Positions 9,276 through 17,535 of a DNA stretch of 64,000 nt are shown here, in pieces. The stretch is taken from the NCBI GenBank assembly GCA_038232655.1, contig JBBSNM010000003.1, positions 1-64,000 on the forward strand, given 5' to 3'. The notes under the pieces were generated by a model, which was given only the letters and a program-made list of their open reading frames with translations, was not told where the DNA came from and did not search any database. The position numbers and the translations under genes were made by a program. This DNA is from JACCVL01 sp038232655 (GTDB taxonomy: Bacteria > Actinomycetota > Actinomycetes > Propionibacteriales > Nocardioidaceae). Position 1 is the stretch's first letter; each line of letters begins with the position of its first letter.

Positions 9276-10628
9276 CTAGCCAGCGGGCACCGCACGCCCC
9301 GGCGAGCCGGCGCCGGTGCGCATCCAGGCGGTCCCGCGGGCACGCAGCCCGAGCGTGAGCGCGCGGGCGAGCATCCACAGCCCGTATGCGGCCCACAGGG
9401 CACCGAGACCGCCGCCGCTGGCGACCACGACCACGGCGGCCGGCACGTACACCGCGGCGGTCAGGAGCCCGGCGACGGCGAGGTACCGCCCGTCGCCGGC
9501 CCCGATGAGCACCCCGTCGAGGACGAAGACCACACCGGACACCGGCTGCACCAGCGCGACCGCGACCAGCGCGGTGACGGTCGCGTTGCGGACGTCGGCG
9601 TCGGTGGTGAACAGCCGGGGCAGCCACGGCGCGACGGCCAGCAGCCCCGCCCCCGCGGCGACCCCGCCGACGACCCCCCAGCCGACCATCCGGCGGGTGC
9701 TGCGCCGGGTGGCGCTCACGTCGCCGGCGCCGAGGTGCCGGCCGATGATCGCCTGGGCGGCGATCGCCACCGCGTCCAGCCCGAAGGCGAGTGCCGACAC
9801 CACGGTGACCGCGATCTGCTGGGCGGCCAAGGAGGCGGCCGGCAGCGTCGCCGCCACCGCGGTCGCGGTGACGAGCACCGCCCGCAGGGTCAGCGTCCGC
9901 ACGAAGAGCGGGGTGCCCGCGCCGGCCGCCGACAGCACCGCTCGGCCGCCCGGTCGCAGCGCGGCGCCCTGCTGGCGGCCCCGGTGCGCGACGACGGCGA
10001 CCAGCACCAGCGCCGCCCCCGTCTGCGCGACCACGGTACCGAGGGCCGAGCCGACCAGCCCGAGCCCGACGCCGTAGACGAGGGCCACGTCGAGAGCGAT
10101 GTTGGCGAGGTTGGCGGCAACGATCACCACGAGCGGGGTACGGACGTCATGCAGCCCGCGCAGCACGCCGGTGGCCGCGAGCACGAGCAGCATGCTCGGG
10201 ACACCGGCGGCGGACACCCGCAGGTAGTCCTCGGCCTGCGCGGTGATCTCGCCGGTGACGCCGAAGGCGCCGACCACCGGGGCCGCGGCGGCCACGGTAG
10301 CCACGGCCAGCAGCAGCCCGAGGGTCAGCGCCAGCCACAGCCCCGACACCCCGTCGACGAGCGCGCCGCGTAGGTCGCCGGCGCCGAGCCGACGGGCGAC
10401 GGTGGCGGTGGTGGCATAGGCGAGGAAGACGCACAGCCCGACCACGGTCTGCAGCACCGCGCCGGCGATTGACAACGCGGCCAGGGGCGCGGTGCCGAGG
10501 AAGCCGACGACCGCGGTGTCGGCGAGCAGGAACAGCGGCTCGCTGACCAGCGCGACGAAGGCCGGGACGGCCAGCCGGAACATGGTCCGGTCATCGTCGT
10601 GCAGCCGGTATCGGCCCAGGTGCGGCAC
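9276..10628 (-). CDS. MATE-family (DinF-like) multidrug/Na+ antiporter
   Basis: About 450 residues and 12 predicted transmembrane helices in two homologous halves. The first helix region FRLAVPAFVALVSEPLFLLADTAVVG is typical of DinF-type MATE proteins; the second half contains the matching AAQQIAVTVVSALAFGLDAVAIAAQA. MATE pumps export cationic drugs in exchange for Na+ or H+. The GTG at 10628 fits family alignments, but no convincing ribosome site is present, and ATG 10583 is an alternative. It is divergent from dnaB. Confidence 0.88.
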   Translation of the reverse strand: MPHLGRYRLHDDDRTMFRLAVPAFVALVSEPLFLLADTAVVGFLGTAPLAALSIAGAVLQTVVGLCVFLAYATTATVARRLGAGDLRGALVDGVSGLWLALTLGLLLAVATVAAAAPVVGAFGVTGEITAQAEDYLRVSAAGVPSMLLVLAATGVLRGLHDVRTPLVVIVAANLANIALDVALVYGVGLGLVGSALGTVVAQTGAALVLVAVVAHRGRQQGAALRPGGRAVLSAAGAGTPLFVRTLTLRAVLVTATAVAATLPAASLAAQQIAVTVVSALAFGLDAVAIAAQAIIGRHLGAGDVSATRRSTRRMVGWGVVGGVAAGAGLLAVAPWLPRLFTTDADVRNATVTALVAVALVQPVSGVVFVLDGVLIGAGDGRYLAVAGLLTAAVYVPAAVVVVASGGGLGALWAAYGLWMLARALTLGLRARGTAWMRTGAGSPGRAVPAG

Positions 10629-10747
10629 GGTGAAGGCCCAAGCGAGTAAGGAGTGTAAGGGGACAGTGAGACTAACAGGCACTCTCCGATGGCGTGGTCG
10701 AGACGGGGTTCAATGACCCGGTTGGCATGGGTTGGCCCGGTGTGTGC

Positions 10748-10927
10748 TGGGGACAAATCCAGACGAAGTTTCTCGACTCCACATCGGCGCACGGGTGTCG
10801 GTGCAGGTCAGCTGGGCTGAGCCGGCTACCGGCGAGCGACTGTCCACAGGCACCTGCACAGGCTGTGCACAGTGCGCGGCGCAGCTGTCCACCGCTTCTC
10901 GCCCGCTGTCCACACGGGCTGTGGAGG
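10748..10927. promoter_or_regulatory. Cluster of DnaA-box-like sequences upstream of dnaB
   Basis: The 434 bases between the MATE and dnaB starts contain several close matches to the high-GC DnaA box TTGTCCACA. CTGTCCACA at 10840-10848 and 10906-10914 match 8 of 9. CTGTCCACC at 10885-10893 matches 7 of 9. TGGGGACAA at 10748-10756 matches 8 of 9 on the minus strand. The palindrome CTGTGCACAG at 10863-10872 matches 7 of 9 on either strand. A weaker CTGTGGAGG lies at 10919-10927. They may mediate DnaA control of dnaB or titrate DnaA. No AT-rich unwinding element is seen, so this is not a convincing oriC. Confidence 0.5.
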
Positions 10928-11062
10928 GGCGTCTGTCGCCGACACCCGGTGCTGCGTACGGTCGGCCTGTCGGTGCTGGAGCCTAGGTTGTCCGGTGACG
11001 GGGCCCGAGCCGCGGGCCGTCGACCGACAGGGCAAAGGGGGCAGCACTGTGAGCCGCACGCG

Positions 11063-12457
11063 ATGAGCGTCACCGACTTTCGCGGGCATGGAAACCCCGG
11101 GGCCGACAACCCCGGCCCGGAGGAGTGGTCCGGCGGCGGCAACGACCGCACCCCGCCGCAGGACTATGCCGCGGAGCAGAGCGTGCTCGGGGCGATGTTG
11201 CTGTCCAAGGACGCCATCGCCGACGTGGTCGAGGTGGTGCGCGGTGACGACTTCTACCGCCCCGTGCACGAGACGATGTATGACGCGATCGTCGACCTGT
11301 ATGGCCGGGGGGAGCCCGCCGACGCGGTCACGGTGGCTGCCGAGCTGAACCGCCGCGGCGAGCTGTCCCGGGCGGGCGGCGCGCCGTACCTGCACACGCT
11401 GGTGGCGGGGGTGCCGATCGCCACCAACGCCGGCTACTACGCGGAGATCGTGCGGGAGAAGGCGGTGCTGCGCCGCCTGGTCGGCGCCGGCACCAAGATC
11501 GCCCAGCTCGGCTACGCCGGCGAAGGCCAGGTCGACGATGTGGTGGACCGCGCCCAGGCCGAGGTCTATGCGGTCACCGAGCGCCGCTCCAGCGAAGACT
11601 ACGTCCCGCTGTCGCAGATCATCCCGGCCACGCTGGAGGAGATCGAGGCCATCGAGGGCCGCGACGGGCACCTGGTCGGTGTGCCCACCGGCTTCGCCGA
11701 CCTCGACGCGCTGACCAACGGCCTGCATCCGGGGCAGATGGTGATCATCGCGGCCCGGCCGGCGGTCGGTAAGTCGACGATCGGGCTGGACATCTGCCGC
11801 TCGGCGTCGCTGCGCCACCAGATGGCCAGCGCCATCTTCAGCCTGGAGATGAGCCGCAACGAGATCGCGATGCGGCTGCTGTCGGCCGAGGCGCGCATCC
11901 CGCTGCACCACATGCGCAACGGCAACATGAGCGAGGACGACTGGTCCCGGCTGGCGCGCAAGATGGCCGAGGTCAACGAGGCACCGATGTTCATCGACGA
12001 CAGCCCGAACATGACCATGATGGAGATCCGCGCCAAGGCGCGTCGGCTCAAGCAGCGCCACGACCTGCGGCTGATCGTCGTCGACTACCTGCAGCTGATG
12101 ACCTCGGGCAAGCGGGTCGAGAGCCGCCAGGTCGAGGTGTCGGAGTTCTCCCGGCAGATGAAGCTGCTCGCCAAGGAGCTTGAGGTGCCGGTGGTGGCGA
12201 TCAGCCAGCTCAACCGTGGCGCCGAGCAGCGCACCGACAAGCGACCGATGCTCAGCGACCTGCGCGAGTCCGGCAGCCTCGAGCAGGACGCCGACATGGT
12301 GATCCTGCTGCACCGCGAGGACCTGTACGAGCGCGAGTCCACCCGGCCCGGCGAGGCCGACGTAATCGTCGCCAAGCACCGCGCCGGCCCGACCTCCACG
12401 CTCGTCGTCGCCTTCCAGGGGCACTACTCGCGGTTCGTCGACATGCAGCACACGTAG
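11063..12457 (+). CDS. dnaB: Replicative DNA helicase DnaB
   Basis: A 464-residue hexameric helicase. The N-terminal primase-interacting domain includes PPQDYAAEQSVLGAMLLS. The RecA-like motor contains Walker A ARPAVGKST, LIVVDYLQLM (Walker B) and VAISQLNRGAEQR, with an arginine-rich H4 segment SDLRESGSLEQDADMV near the C terminus. The length is that of a normal inteinless DnaB, although actinobacterial dnaB genes often carry inteins. The ATG at 11063 has no strong Shine-Dalgarno sequence nearby. A DnaA-box-like cluster lies upstream. Confidence 0.96.
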   Translation: MSVTDFRGHGNPGADNPGPEEWSGGGNDRTPPQDYAAEQSVLGAMLLSKDAIADVVEVVRGDDFYRPVHETMYDAIVDLYGRGEPADAVTVAAELNRRGELSRAGGAPYLHTLVAGVPIATNAGYYAEIVREKAVLRRLVGAGTKIAQLGYAGEGQVDDVVDRAQAEVYAVTERRSSEDYVPLSQIIPATLEEIEAIEGRDGHLVGVPTGFADLDALTNGLHPGQMVIIAARPAVGKSTIGLDICRSASLRHQMASAIFSLEMSRNEIAMRLLSAEARIPLHHMRNGNMSEDDWSRLARKMAEVNEAPMFIDDSPNMTMMEIRAKARRLKQRHDLRLIVVDYLQLMTSGKRVESRQVEVSEFSRQMKLLAKELEVPVVAISQLNRGAEQRTDKRPMLSDLRESGSLEQDADMVILLHREDLYERESTRPGEADVIVAKHRAGPTSTLVVAFQGHYSRFVDMQHT

Positions 12458-12607
12458 CCGCGACTGTGCGGCTGCGTCTGACGTACGTCGTGCCGTTCGG
12501 TCCCGGCGGTGCCGCGGCCAACGGGACGGACCCGACGCCGGTGATCGCTTCACCTCCGCAGAATCCCATGTGCTGCGCCTGTGCTGACATGTGTGTAGCA
12601 TGCTGGG

Positions 12608-12841
12608 GTGAGTAAGATGCTGCAGGTTCGCGACGTGCCAGACGACGTGCATGCCGAGTTGCGCCGCCGCGCCGCCACTGCCGGTATGAGTCTGTCCGAC
12701 TTCACCAGGCAGGAACTGTCTCGACTGGCACGGCGGCCCTCGCTGGGGGACCTACTGGATCGGGCGGCAAGTCGTCACGGCGAGCCGATGACCTTTGCTG
12801 AGGCACGTGCGGCCGTTACCTCGGAGCGCCCCAACGAATGA
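12608..12841 (+). CDS. FitA/VapB-type ribbon-helix-helix antitoxin
   Basis: A 77-residue protein with a short beta strand (LQVRDVP) followed by the helix pair of RHH DNA-binding antitoxins (DDVHAELRRRAATAGMSLSDFTRQEL). It neutralises the PIN toxin encoded downstream and should repress the operon. The GTG at 12608 lies 6 bases after a TAGCAT -10 box, suggesting a leaderless transcript; ATG 12617 is an alternative. Its last 4 bases overlap the toxin start (ATGA). Confidence 0.88.
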   Translation: MSKMLQVRDVPDDVHAELRRRAATAGMSLSDFTRQELSRLARRPSLGDLLDRAASRHGEPMTFAEARAAVTSERPNE

Positions 12842-13236
12842 TCGTCGTCGACGCCTCTGTTGTCGTCGCTGCGCTACTCAGCACTGGGGGTGCCGGGGCT
12901 CGTGCCCGAGAACGGCTTCGCCTGGATCCCGACGTGCACGTGCCGCACCTGCTCGACGTGGAGGTGACAGCGGCACTGCGCCGACGGGTCCGTCTCGGCC
13001 AGACCGATGTCGAAGTGGCCACCGAGATCATGGGTGATCTCGCCGACCTCGCCGCCCTGCGTTGGGACCACGAGCCGCTATTGCGCCGGGTCTGGGATCT
13101 ACGAGACAACGTCACGCCGTACGACGCCGTCTACGTCGTGCTAGCCGAGATGCTGGACGCTCCGCTGGTCACGAGCGACGCCCGGCTTTCTCCGGCTTCA
13201 GGACTGCGCTGTCGTGTCGAGGTCCTGGTCGACTGA
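12838..13236 (+). CDS. VapC-type PIN-domain ribonuclease toxin
   Basis: A 132-residue PIN protein. The acidic metal site is visible: Asp in VVDAS near the N terminus, Glu in LLDVEVTAAL, and Asp in TPYDAVYVVLAE and TSDARL. VapC toxins cleave RNA, commonly tRNA, when freed from antitoxin. Translation is coupled to the antitoxin through ATGA. The same PIN subfamily recurs at 22532 and 63539. Confidence 0.9.
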   Translation: MIVVDASVVVAALLSTGGAGARARERLRLDPDVHVPHLLDVEVTAALRRRVRLGQTDVEVATEIMGDLADLAALRWDHEPLLRRVWDLRDNVTPYDAVYVVLAEMLDAPLVTSDARLSPASGLRCRVEVLVD

Positions 13237-13479
13237 CTGCCCGCCCTGGCAACCCGTTGCGGACTCGGGCGAGCCGGTCGGATCGTCACAGGCCGATCCG
13301 CTTCCGGTGCTCCGGGCTGGGCGGTCGGGCCACGATGCCTCGAAGTGGTCGGGTCGGCTGCGGAGGTCCGGGGGGTTCGGCCGGATCGAGGACGTCGAGG
13401 TCGACGTTGACGCCGAGGTGGGAGGCGTGACGCACACAGCTAACCTCGCCGGTGGTTCCCCGCTGCTGGAGCTCGGCCG

Positions 13480-13912
13480 TCAGGCGCTCCAGCCCCGCAG
13501 TTCGCCGAGCTTACGGGTCGGTGCTCATGCAACGAGCGGGTGCAGGCCTCCGCGATCCAGCTGGCTTCGAGGCCGTCGGCGACCGTGCAGGGCGACGGGA
13601 GGTTACCGGCGGCGACGTCGATGAAGGTGGCCATCTCGATCCGGAACGCCGTCGCGAAACGGTCCATGAAGAACGAGTGCGCGGGACCGGTCGGGAAGGC
13701 GAGGTCCGGGTCGGCCGCGCGCAGCGGCAGCCCGTGGTCGAGTCCGGCCGCGACCGCACCGGCCGAGCCGTGCCCGCTGCCGCCTCGACTGCGGGGGCGG
13801 CTCCGGGGGGAAGGGGATCGGTGATGACCAGTTCGGTGACGGCGTCGAGGTCGCTGAGCGTTTGCGCGTGTACGGCGCCGATCCGGCCGAGGCCGATGAG
13901 CCCGATGCGCAA
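13480..13912 (-). pseudogene. Relic of a Gfo/Idh/MocA-family oxidoreductase
   Basis: The first 51 codons encode a clean Rossmann start (MRIGLIGLGRIGAVHAQTL, then LVITDP). A deletion of roughly 180 codons and a frame change follow. Typical C-terminal sequence resumes in the other frame (DLAFPTGPAHSFFMDRFATA, then ATFIDVAAGN). A further frame change precedes the stop at 13480. Intact relatives are about 330-350 residues and act on inositol or other sugars. It directly follows the dioxygenase relic, so an old two-gene operon has decayed. Confidence 0.8.
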
Positions 13913-13921
13913 GGGGTCTCC

Positions 13922-14605
13922 TCAGATGTCGTCGGTGCGGTGCCGAGCCGCGTAGGCGTCCAGGGCCTGGTCGACCTGCTCGGGCTCCCAGTCCTCGGCC
14001 AGAGCCTGCCGGACCAGGTCGGTCTAGGCCAGCGGCGTCAGCCCCCCGACGTTGGCATCGAGGTCGAGGTTGCTCGGGAACGGGTAGCCGTCGGCGGCGC
14101 AGGTCAGAGCCTGGTGGAGCGTGTTCTCGGCCACTCCGGCGGCGCGGCGCTCCCGCAGTGCCGGGTAGATGGCCTTGGTGGTCTTGGTCCGGTCGGAGGT
14201 CTCCATCGCCCGGCCGAAGGCCGAGGACACTTGGAGCAGGTTGGCCATCCGCTGGACGTCGGTCGAGACGTTGTTGCCGGCGCCGTGGAACAGCGCGGGG
14301 TTGAAGAAGGCGGCGTCCCCCTTGGCCAGCGGAAGCTGGACGTGGCGCTGGGCGAACAGGCCGCGGAACTCCGGCAGCCGCCAGGCCAGGTAGCCCGGGG
14401 GGTACTGGTGGGAGTAGGGCAGGTACATCGTCGGGCCGCTCTCGACCGGCATGTCCGAGTGCGCCACCGCGCCCTGCAGGGTGAGGACCGGGGAGAGCAG
14501 GTGCACATGCGCCGGGTAGGTTCGTGGCGACCTCGTTGGACAAGAAGCCGAGATGGTAGTCGCGGTGCGGGTCCTGGGCCTTGCCGCCGGGGCGGACCAC
14601 GTTGA
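13922..14605 (-). pseudogene. Relic of a phytanoyl-CoA dioxygenase (PhyH)-like gene
   Basis: Recognisable Fe(II)/2-oxoglutarate oxygenase sequence includes the HRD iron motif (DPHRDYHLGF) and the distal FHGAGNN segment. The N-terminal third is missing. A one-base insertion near 14522 shifts the frame after FLSNEVAT, and a TAG at 14024-14026 interrupts the C terminus, after which LVRQALAEDWEPEQVDQAL continues in frame to the stop at 13922. It must be non-functional. It abuts an inverted ABC-ATPase fragment at about 14600. Confidence 0.8.
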
Positions 14606-14812
14606 CCTGACGCTCAGCCGACCCACCAGCGGGACCGGGCGGGTCACCGGTCACGACATCGTCGACGAGCCCGCCGCGGTGCGCCGCAGCATGGGCCTGA
14701 CCGGCCAGGCGGCCACCGTGGACGAGCTGTTGACCGGCCGCGAGAACGTACGGCTGATCGGGCGCTTGTACGGCCTGCCGATGAAGTATCTGCGCGAGTC
14801 GACCGACGAGCT
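14602..14812 (+). pseudogene. Inverted middle fragment of an ABC ATPase (DrrA-like)
   Basis: The plus strand reads SRPTSGTGRVTGHDIVDEPA, RRSMGLTGQAATVDELLTGR and RLIGRLYGLPMKYLRESTDEL. These residues follow Walker A in daunorubicin-resistance-type ABC ATPases. The N-terminal part of the same protein lies head-on on the minus strand at 14811-15047, joined at a GAGCTC (14808-14813). About 11 codons covering GKTT are lost at the junction, and everything C-terminal is absent. Confidence 0.75.
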
Positions 14813-15047
14813 CCGCACCGTTGGGGCCGAGCAGCCCCAGCACCGAGCCCTGCGGGATCGAGAAGCTCACCCCGTCCACGGCCTTGGTGTCGCCGAAGTG
14901 CTTGACCAAGTCGATCGCCTCAACGGCGGTCGGCACCCCACCGACCCCCTCCGAGCCGGCAGCCGGCGCGACCCCACGAGCGGTGGCTCCCTGGTCGGCG
15001 GGTCCGTTCCGCTTCAGCACGCCATGGGCCCCCGTCGTCTCGTGCAT
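14811..15047 (-). pseudogene. N-terminal fragment of the same DrrA-like ABC ATPase
   Basis: Starting at ATG 15047 the frame encodes a linker, then AIDLVKHFGDTKAVDGVSF and GSVLGLLGPNGA, and stops matching exactly inside the P-loop, before GKTT. The open frame then reads antisense through the inverted middle fragment. The gene is destroyed; only residues 1 to about 78 survive in this orientation. Confidence 0.8.
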
Positions 15048-15266
15048 GCTCACGCGATCGCTCCTCGTCGTGACGGGTCCTGGACGCCACGGACAAAGAG
15101 ACGCGGCAGCCTCTCCAGACTGATCGCACGGCACCGACGAAACGAACGACTTTCACGTCCCAGCGGCGCCGGTGGGTGCCGAGATGTGTCGATACCACGT
15201 CGGTAGCTTCGACCCCCGGGCGTCATTGCCAGGATGGCAACGCAACCAGGAGCAAGGAGTTCGGCC

Positions 15267-15347
15267 ATGATGTACATGTTGCTGATGCACTACGAGGGCG
15301 GCGCCGGCTGCGACGTGCCGATGCACGCTTGGGATTGGCACCCGTGA
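15267..15347 (+). pseudogene. Truncated YCII-family protein fragment
   Basis: A 26-codon frame beginning MMYMLLMHYEGG and then CDVPM matches the start of YCII-related (DGPF) proteins of about 120-140 residues and then ends. An AAGGAG lies 7-12 bases upstream of the ATG, so the 5' end of a once-normal gene is preserved while the remainder is gone. The 219 bases before it hold no intact gene. Confidence 0.55.
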
Positions 15348-15406
15348 CCGGAGCCGATAGGAGCAGCGGGAGATCCGCTAGGCAGGTCCCAGACCCTTCG
15401 TGCGGG

Positions 15407-15808
15407 CTAGGTGGACGCCGCGAGGATGTGGCAGATGCCCGTATCGGTGCAGTCGGCTGGATCAAGTTGGTGGCTGCGGTCGAGCAGTTGTGCGAGTTCT
15501 GACTCCAGGACGGTGAGCTCGCGTTTGCGTTTACGGACGTCGGCGAGCTTCCCGTCGAGCAGGGCAGCCACGTGCGTGCACGGGAGGTGGCCGCGGTCGC
15601 GGAGATCGACGATGCTGCGGATCTCCACGAGGGTGAGCCCCGCGGCTTGGGCCGTGCGGATGAACTGCACCCGAGCGATGGTCGATCGGTCGTAGATGCG
15701 GTAGCCGTTGGCGCCTCGTGGCGGTTCGGGCAGAAGGCCTTTGCGTTCGTAGAACCGGATGGTCTGGCTGGGCAGACGAACGGCGTCGGCGACCTCCCCG
15801 ATCAACAT
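15407..15808 (-). CDS. MerR-family metal-responsive regulator
   Basis: A 133-residue MerR protein with an N-terminal winged helix (LIGEVADAVRLPSQTIRFYE, then the GYRIYD wing), a dimerisation helix and a C-terminal metal loop. Cys77, Cys120 and Cys126 are placed like the Hg-binding triad of MerR; Cys77 is the position kept in sensors of divalent ions. It is transcribed divergently from the MerT/F-like and disulfide-reductase genes and should bind the spacer of their promoter at 15825-15856. GAGGTAG precedes the ATG. Confidence 0.9.
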   Translation of the reverse strand: MLIGEVADAVRLPSQTIRFYERKGLLPEPPRGANGYRIYDRSTIARVQFIRTAQAAGLTLVEIRSIVDLRDRGHLPCTHVAALLDGKLADVRKRKRELTVLESELAQLLDRSHQLDPADCTDTGICHILAAST

Positions 15809-15824
15809 CTGGCCAACCTACCTC

Positions 15825-15856
15825 TTGACCTTGTAGCGAGGATCAAGGATTACGGT
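15825..15856 (+). promoter_or_regulatory. MerR-type promoter with long spacer
   Basis: TTGACC (15825-15830) and TACGGT (15851-15856) are separated by 20 bases, the stretched spacing that MerR regulators correct by DNA distortion. The spacer contains the dyad CTTGA...TCAAG. It drives the operon starting near 15863 and overlaps the divergent merR leader. Confidence 0.75.
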
Positions 15857-15862
15857 CACGGT

Positions 15863-15901
15863 ATGCCCATCGCCACGGTGCTTGTGATCGCTGATGCGTG
15901 A
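15863..15901 (+). CDS. Possible 12-residue leaderless leader peptide
   Basis: An ATG lies 7 bases after the -10 box of the MerR promoter, where transcription should begin. It opens a 12-codon frame (MPIATVLVIADA) whose TGA overlaps the ATG of the MerT/F-like gene by 8 bases. A leaderless start could feed ribosomes to the next gene, which has no good ribosome site of its own. It could also be chance. Confidence 0.25.
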   Translation: MPIATVLVIADA

Positions 15902-16181
15902 CCGCATCGCGGACGTCGGGGTCACCGGTGCGGTCGTCGGCGTGCTCGGCCTGTGCTGCGGGCTCCCGGTTCTGCTGTCGCTCGGATTCCTGGGCGCCCT
16001 GGCGGGGATCTCGTCGGGCAGCTGGGTGCTGATCGCGCTCGGGCTCGCCACCGTCGCGTTCGGGTTCTGGCGACGACGCGAGCGCCGATACCGATCAGCG
16101 CACGGCTCCTCCTCGCCCGTCGTAGGGGACCGGGATGGGCACGACGACGTGGGCGCGGAATCATCGAAGGGCAGCCGGTGA
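15894..16181 (+). CDS. MerT/MerF-like small membrane protein
   Basis: A 95-residue protein with two hydrophobic helices (about 10-36 and 42-58). A vicinal Cys pair occurs in the first helix (GLCCGLPVLLSLGFLGALAG), as in the mercury carriers MerT and MerF. The tail is hydrophilic. It is the first full gene after the MerR promoter and ends one base before the flavin disulfide reductase ATG, so the two are translationally coupled. Hg(II) uptake toward a reductase is the family role; the substrate is inferred. Confidence 0.7.
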   Translation: MRDRIADVGVTGAVVGVLGLCCGLPVLLSLGFLGALAGISSGSWVLIALGLATVAFGFWRRRERRYRSAHGSSSPVVGDRDGHDDVGAESSKGSR

Positions 16182-16182
16182 G

Positions 16183-17535
16183 ATGACCAAGCAGTACGAC
16201 CTGATCGTGATCGGTGCCGGGATGGCGGGAGTCAGCGCCGCCAACAAGTGCGCCGCGCAGGGCTGGAGCGTCGCGATCGTCGACGCGCTGCCCTACGGCG
16301 GCACGTGCGCATTGCGCGGATGTGACCCGAAGAAGATCCTGCGGCGTGGTGCCGAGATCATCGACGGTGCCAGGCTGATGCGCGGTAAGGGCATCGACGG
16401 CGGTGGCCTGTCGATCAACTGGGCTGACCTGATCCAGCACAAGCATGGCTTTACCGATCCGGTCCCGCAGAGCATGGAAGCAGGGCTGACCGCCAACGGC
16501 GTGGACACTCTCCACGGCCAGGCGAGGTTCACCGACAAGACCCACATCGAGATCGACGGCGCCGGCTATAGGGCCACGCACTTCTTGATCGCCACCGGTG
16601 CGCGGCCCCGGCTGCTCGACTTTCCCGGGCACGAGGATCTGATCGACAGCACCGACTTCTTGGACCTCGAGGCGCTCCCGCACCGGATCCTGTTCGTCGG
16701 CGGCGGGTTCATCTCGTTCGAGTTCGCCCACATCGCTGCCCGTGCCGGCAGTACGCCGGTCATCATCGACCGGGGACCGCGCCCGCTCAAGGCATTCGAC
16801 CCCGACCTCGTCGAGCTCCTGATCACCCGGGGCACCGACGCCGGGATCGAGGTGCAGCGCTCCACCACGATCACCGCGGTCGAGCAGACCGGGAGCGGCT
16901 ACGAGGTCAGTGTTGAACGATCTGGCAAGCCCGAGACGATGCGCTTCGACCTGGTCGTCCACGGTGCCGGCCGAACTCCCGAACTCTCGAGCCTGGGCCT
17001 CGACGCTGCTGGCGTTCAGTGGGACGAGCATGGTGTGAGCGTGGCCGGCCACCTCCAGAGCACGACCAACCCGGCGATCCACGCCGCCGGCGACTCCGCC
17101 AGCACCCCCGGCATGCCCCTTACCCCGGTCGCCGTCGCCGAGGGCAAGGTCGCCGCCTCCAACATGCTGAAGAACACCACGACCGTCCCCGACTACACCG
17201 GTATCCCGACCGCGGTGTTCACGATCCCCGAACTCGCCCGGGTCGGCATGCTCGAACAACAAGCCCGCGACGCGGACATCGACCTCGATGTCCGGTACAG
17301 CGACACCAGCGGCTGGTACTCCAGCTACCGCATCGGCGAGTCGACCGCAGCCGCCAAGATCCTCATCGACCGCTCCACCGACCAGATCGTCGGCGCACAC
17401 CTGCTGGGACCCGAGTACGGCGAGGTGATCAACGTCGTCGGTCTGGCCATGAAGCTCGGGCTGAGCACCCGCCAACTCAAGTCCACGACCGCCACCTACC
17501 CGACGGTCGGGTCGGACCTCGGATCGATGCTCTGA
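16183..17535 (+). CDS. MerA/glutathione-reductase-like flavin disulfide oxidoreductase
   Basis: A 450-residue pyridine nucleotide-disulfide reductase. It has an FAD site GAGMAG (11-16), redox cysteines Cys42 and Cys47 in TCALRGCDPKK, an NAD(P) site (VGGGFISFE) and the second FAD motif HAAGDSA. It lacks the N-terminal HMA domain and the C-terminal Cys-Cys pair of classical MerA. The usual C-terminal His-Pro...Glu dyad is replaced by TYPTVGSDLGSML, with Tyr near the position used in MerA. The metal operon context suggests mercury or other metal detoxification, but the substrate is uncertain. Confidence 0.85.
   Translation: MTKQYDLIVIGAGMAGVSAANKCAAQGWSVAIVDALPYGGTCALRGCDPKKILRRGAEIIDGARLMRGKGIDGGGLSINWADLIQHKHGFTDPVPQSMEAGLTANGVDTLHGQARFTDKTHIEIDGAGYRATHFLIATGARPRLLDFPGHEDLIDSTDFLDLEALPHRILFVGGGFISFEFAHIAARAGSTPVIIDRGPRPLKAFDPDLVELLITRGTDAGIEVQRSTTITAVEQTGSGYEVSVERSGKPETMRFDLVVHGAGRTPELSSLGLDAAGVQWDEHGVSVAGHLQSTTNPAIHAAGDSASTPGMPLTPVAVAEGKVAASNMLKNTTTVPDYTGIPTAVFTIPELARVGMLEQQARDADIDLDVRYSDTSGWYSSYRIGESTAAAKILIDRSTDQIVGAHLLGPEYGEVINVVGLAMKLGLSTRQLKSTTATYPTVGSDLGSML

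Noticed and set aside
10683..11062. Possible chromosomal replication origin
   Set aside because: DnaA-like boxes are present, but there is no AT-rich unwinding region and no dnaA or dnaN gene nearby.
11063..12457. Intein within dnaB
   Set aside because: The helicase is 464 residues with all motifs contiguous and no splicing-domain sequence.
12500..12527. Weak GTCCCG/CGGGAC hairpin after dnaB as terminator
   Set aside because: A stem of six base pairs with no T tract is expected by chance at this base composition.
13237..13479. Minus-strand segment VRHASHLGVNVDLDVLDPAE considered as a gene tail
   Set aside because: Too short and without a family match; it may be another relic but cannot be supported.
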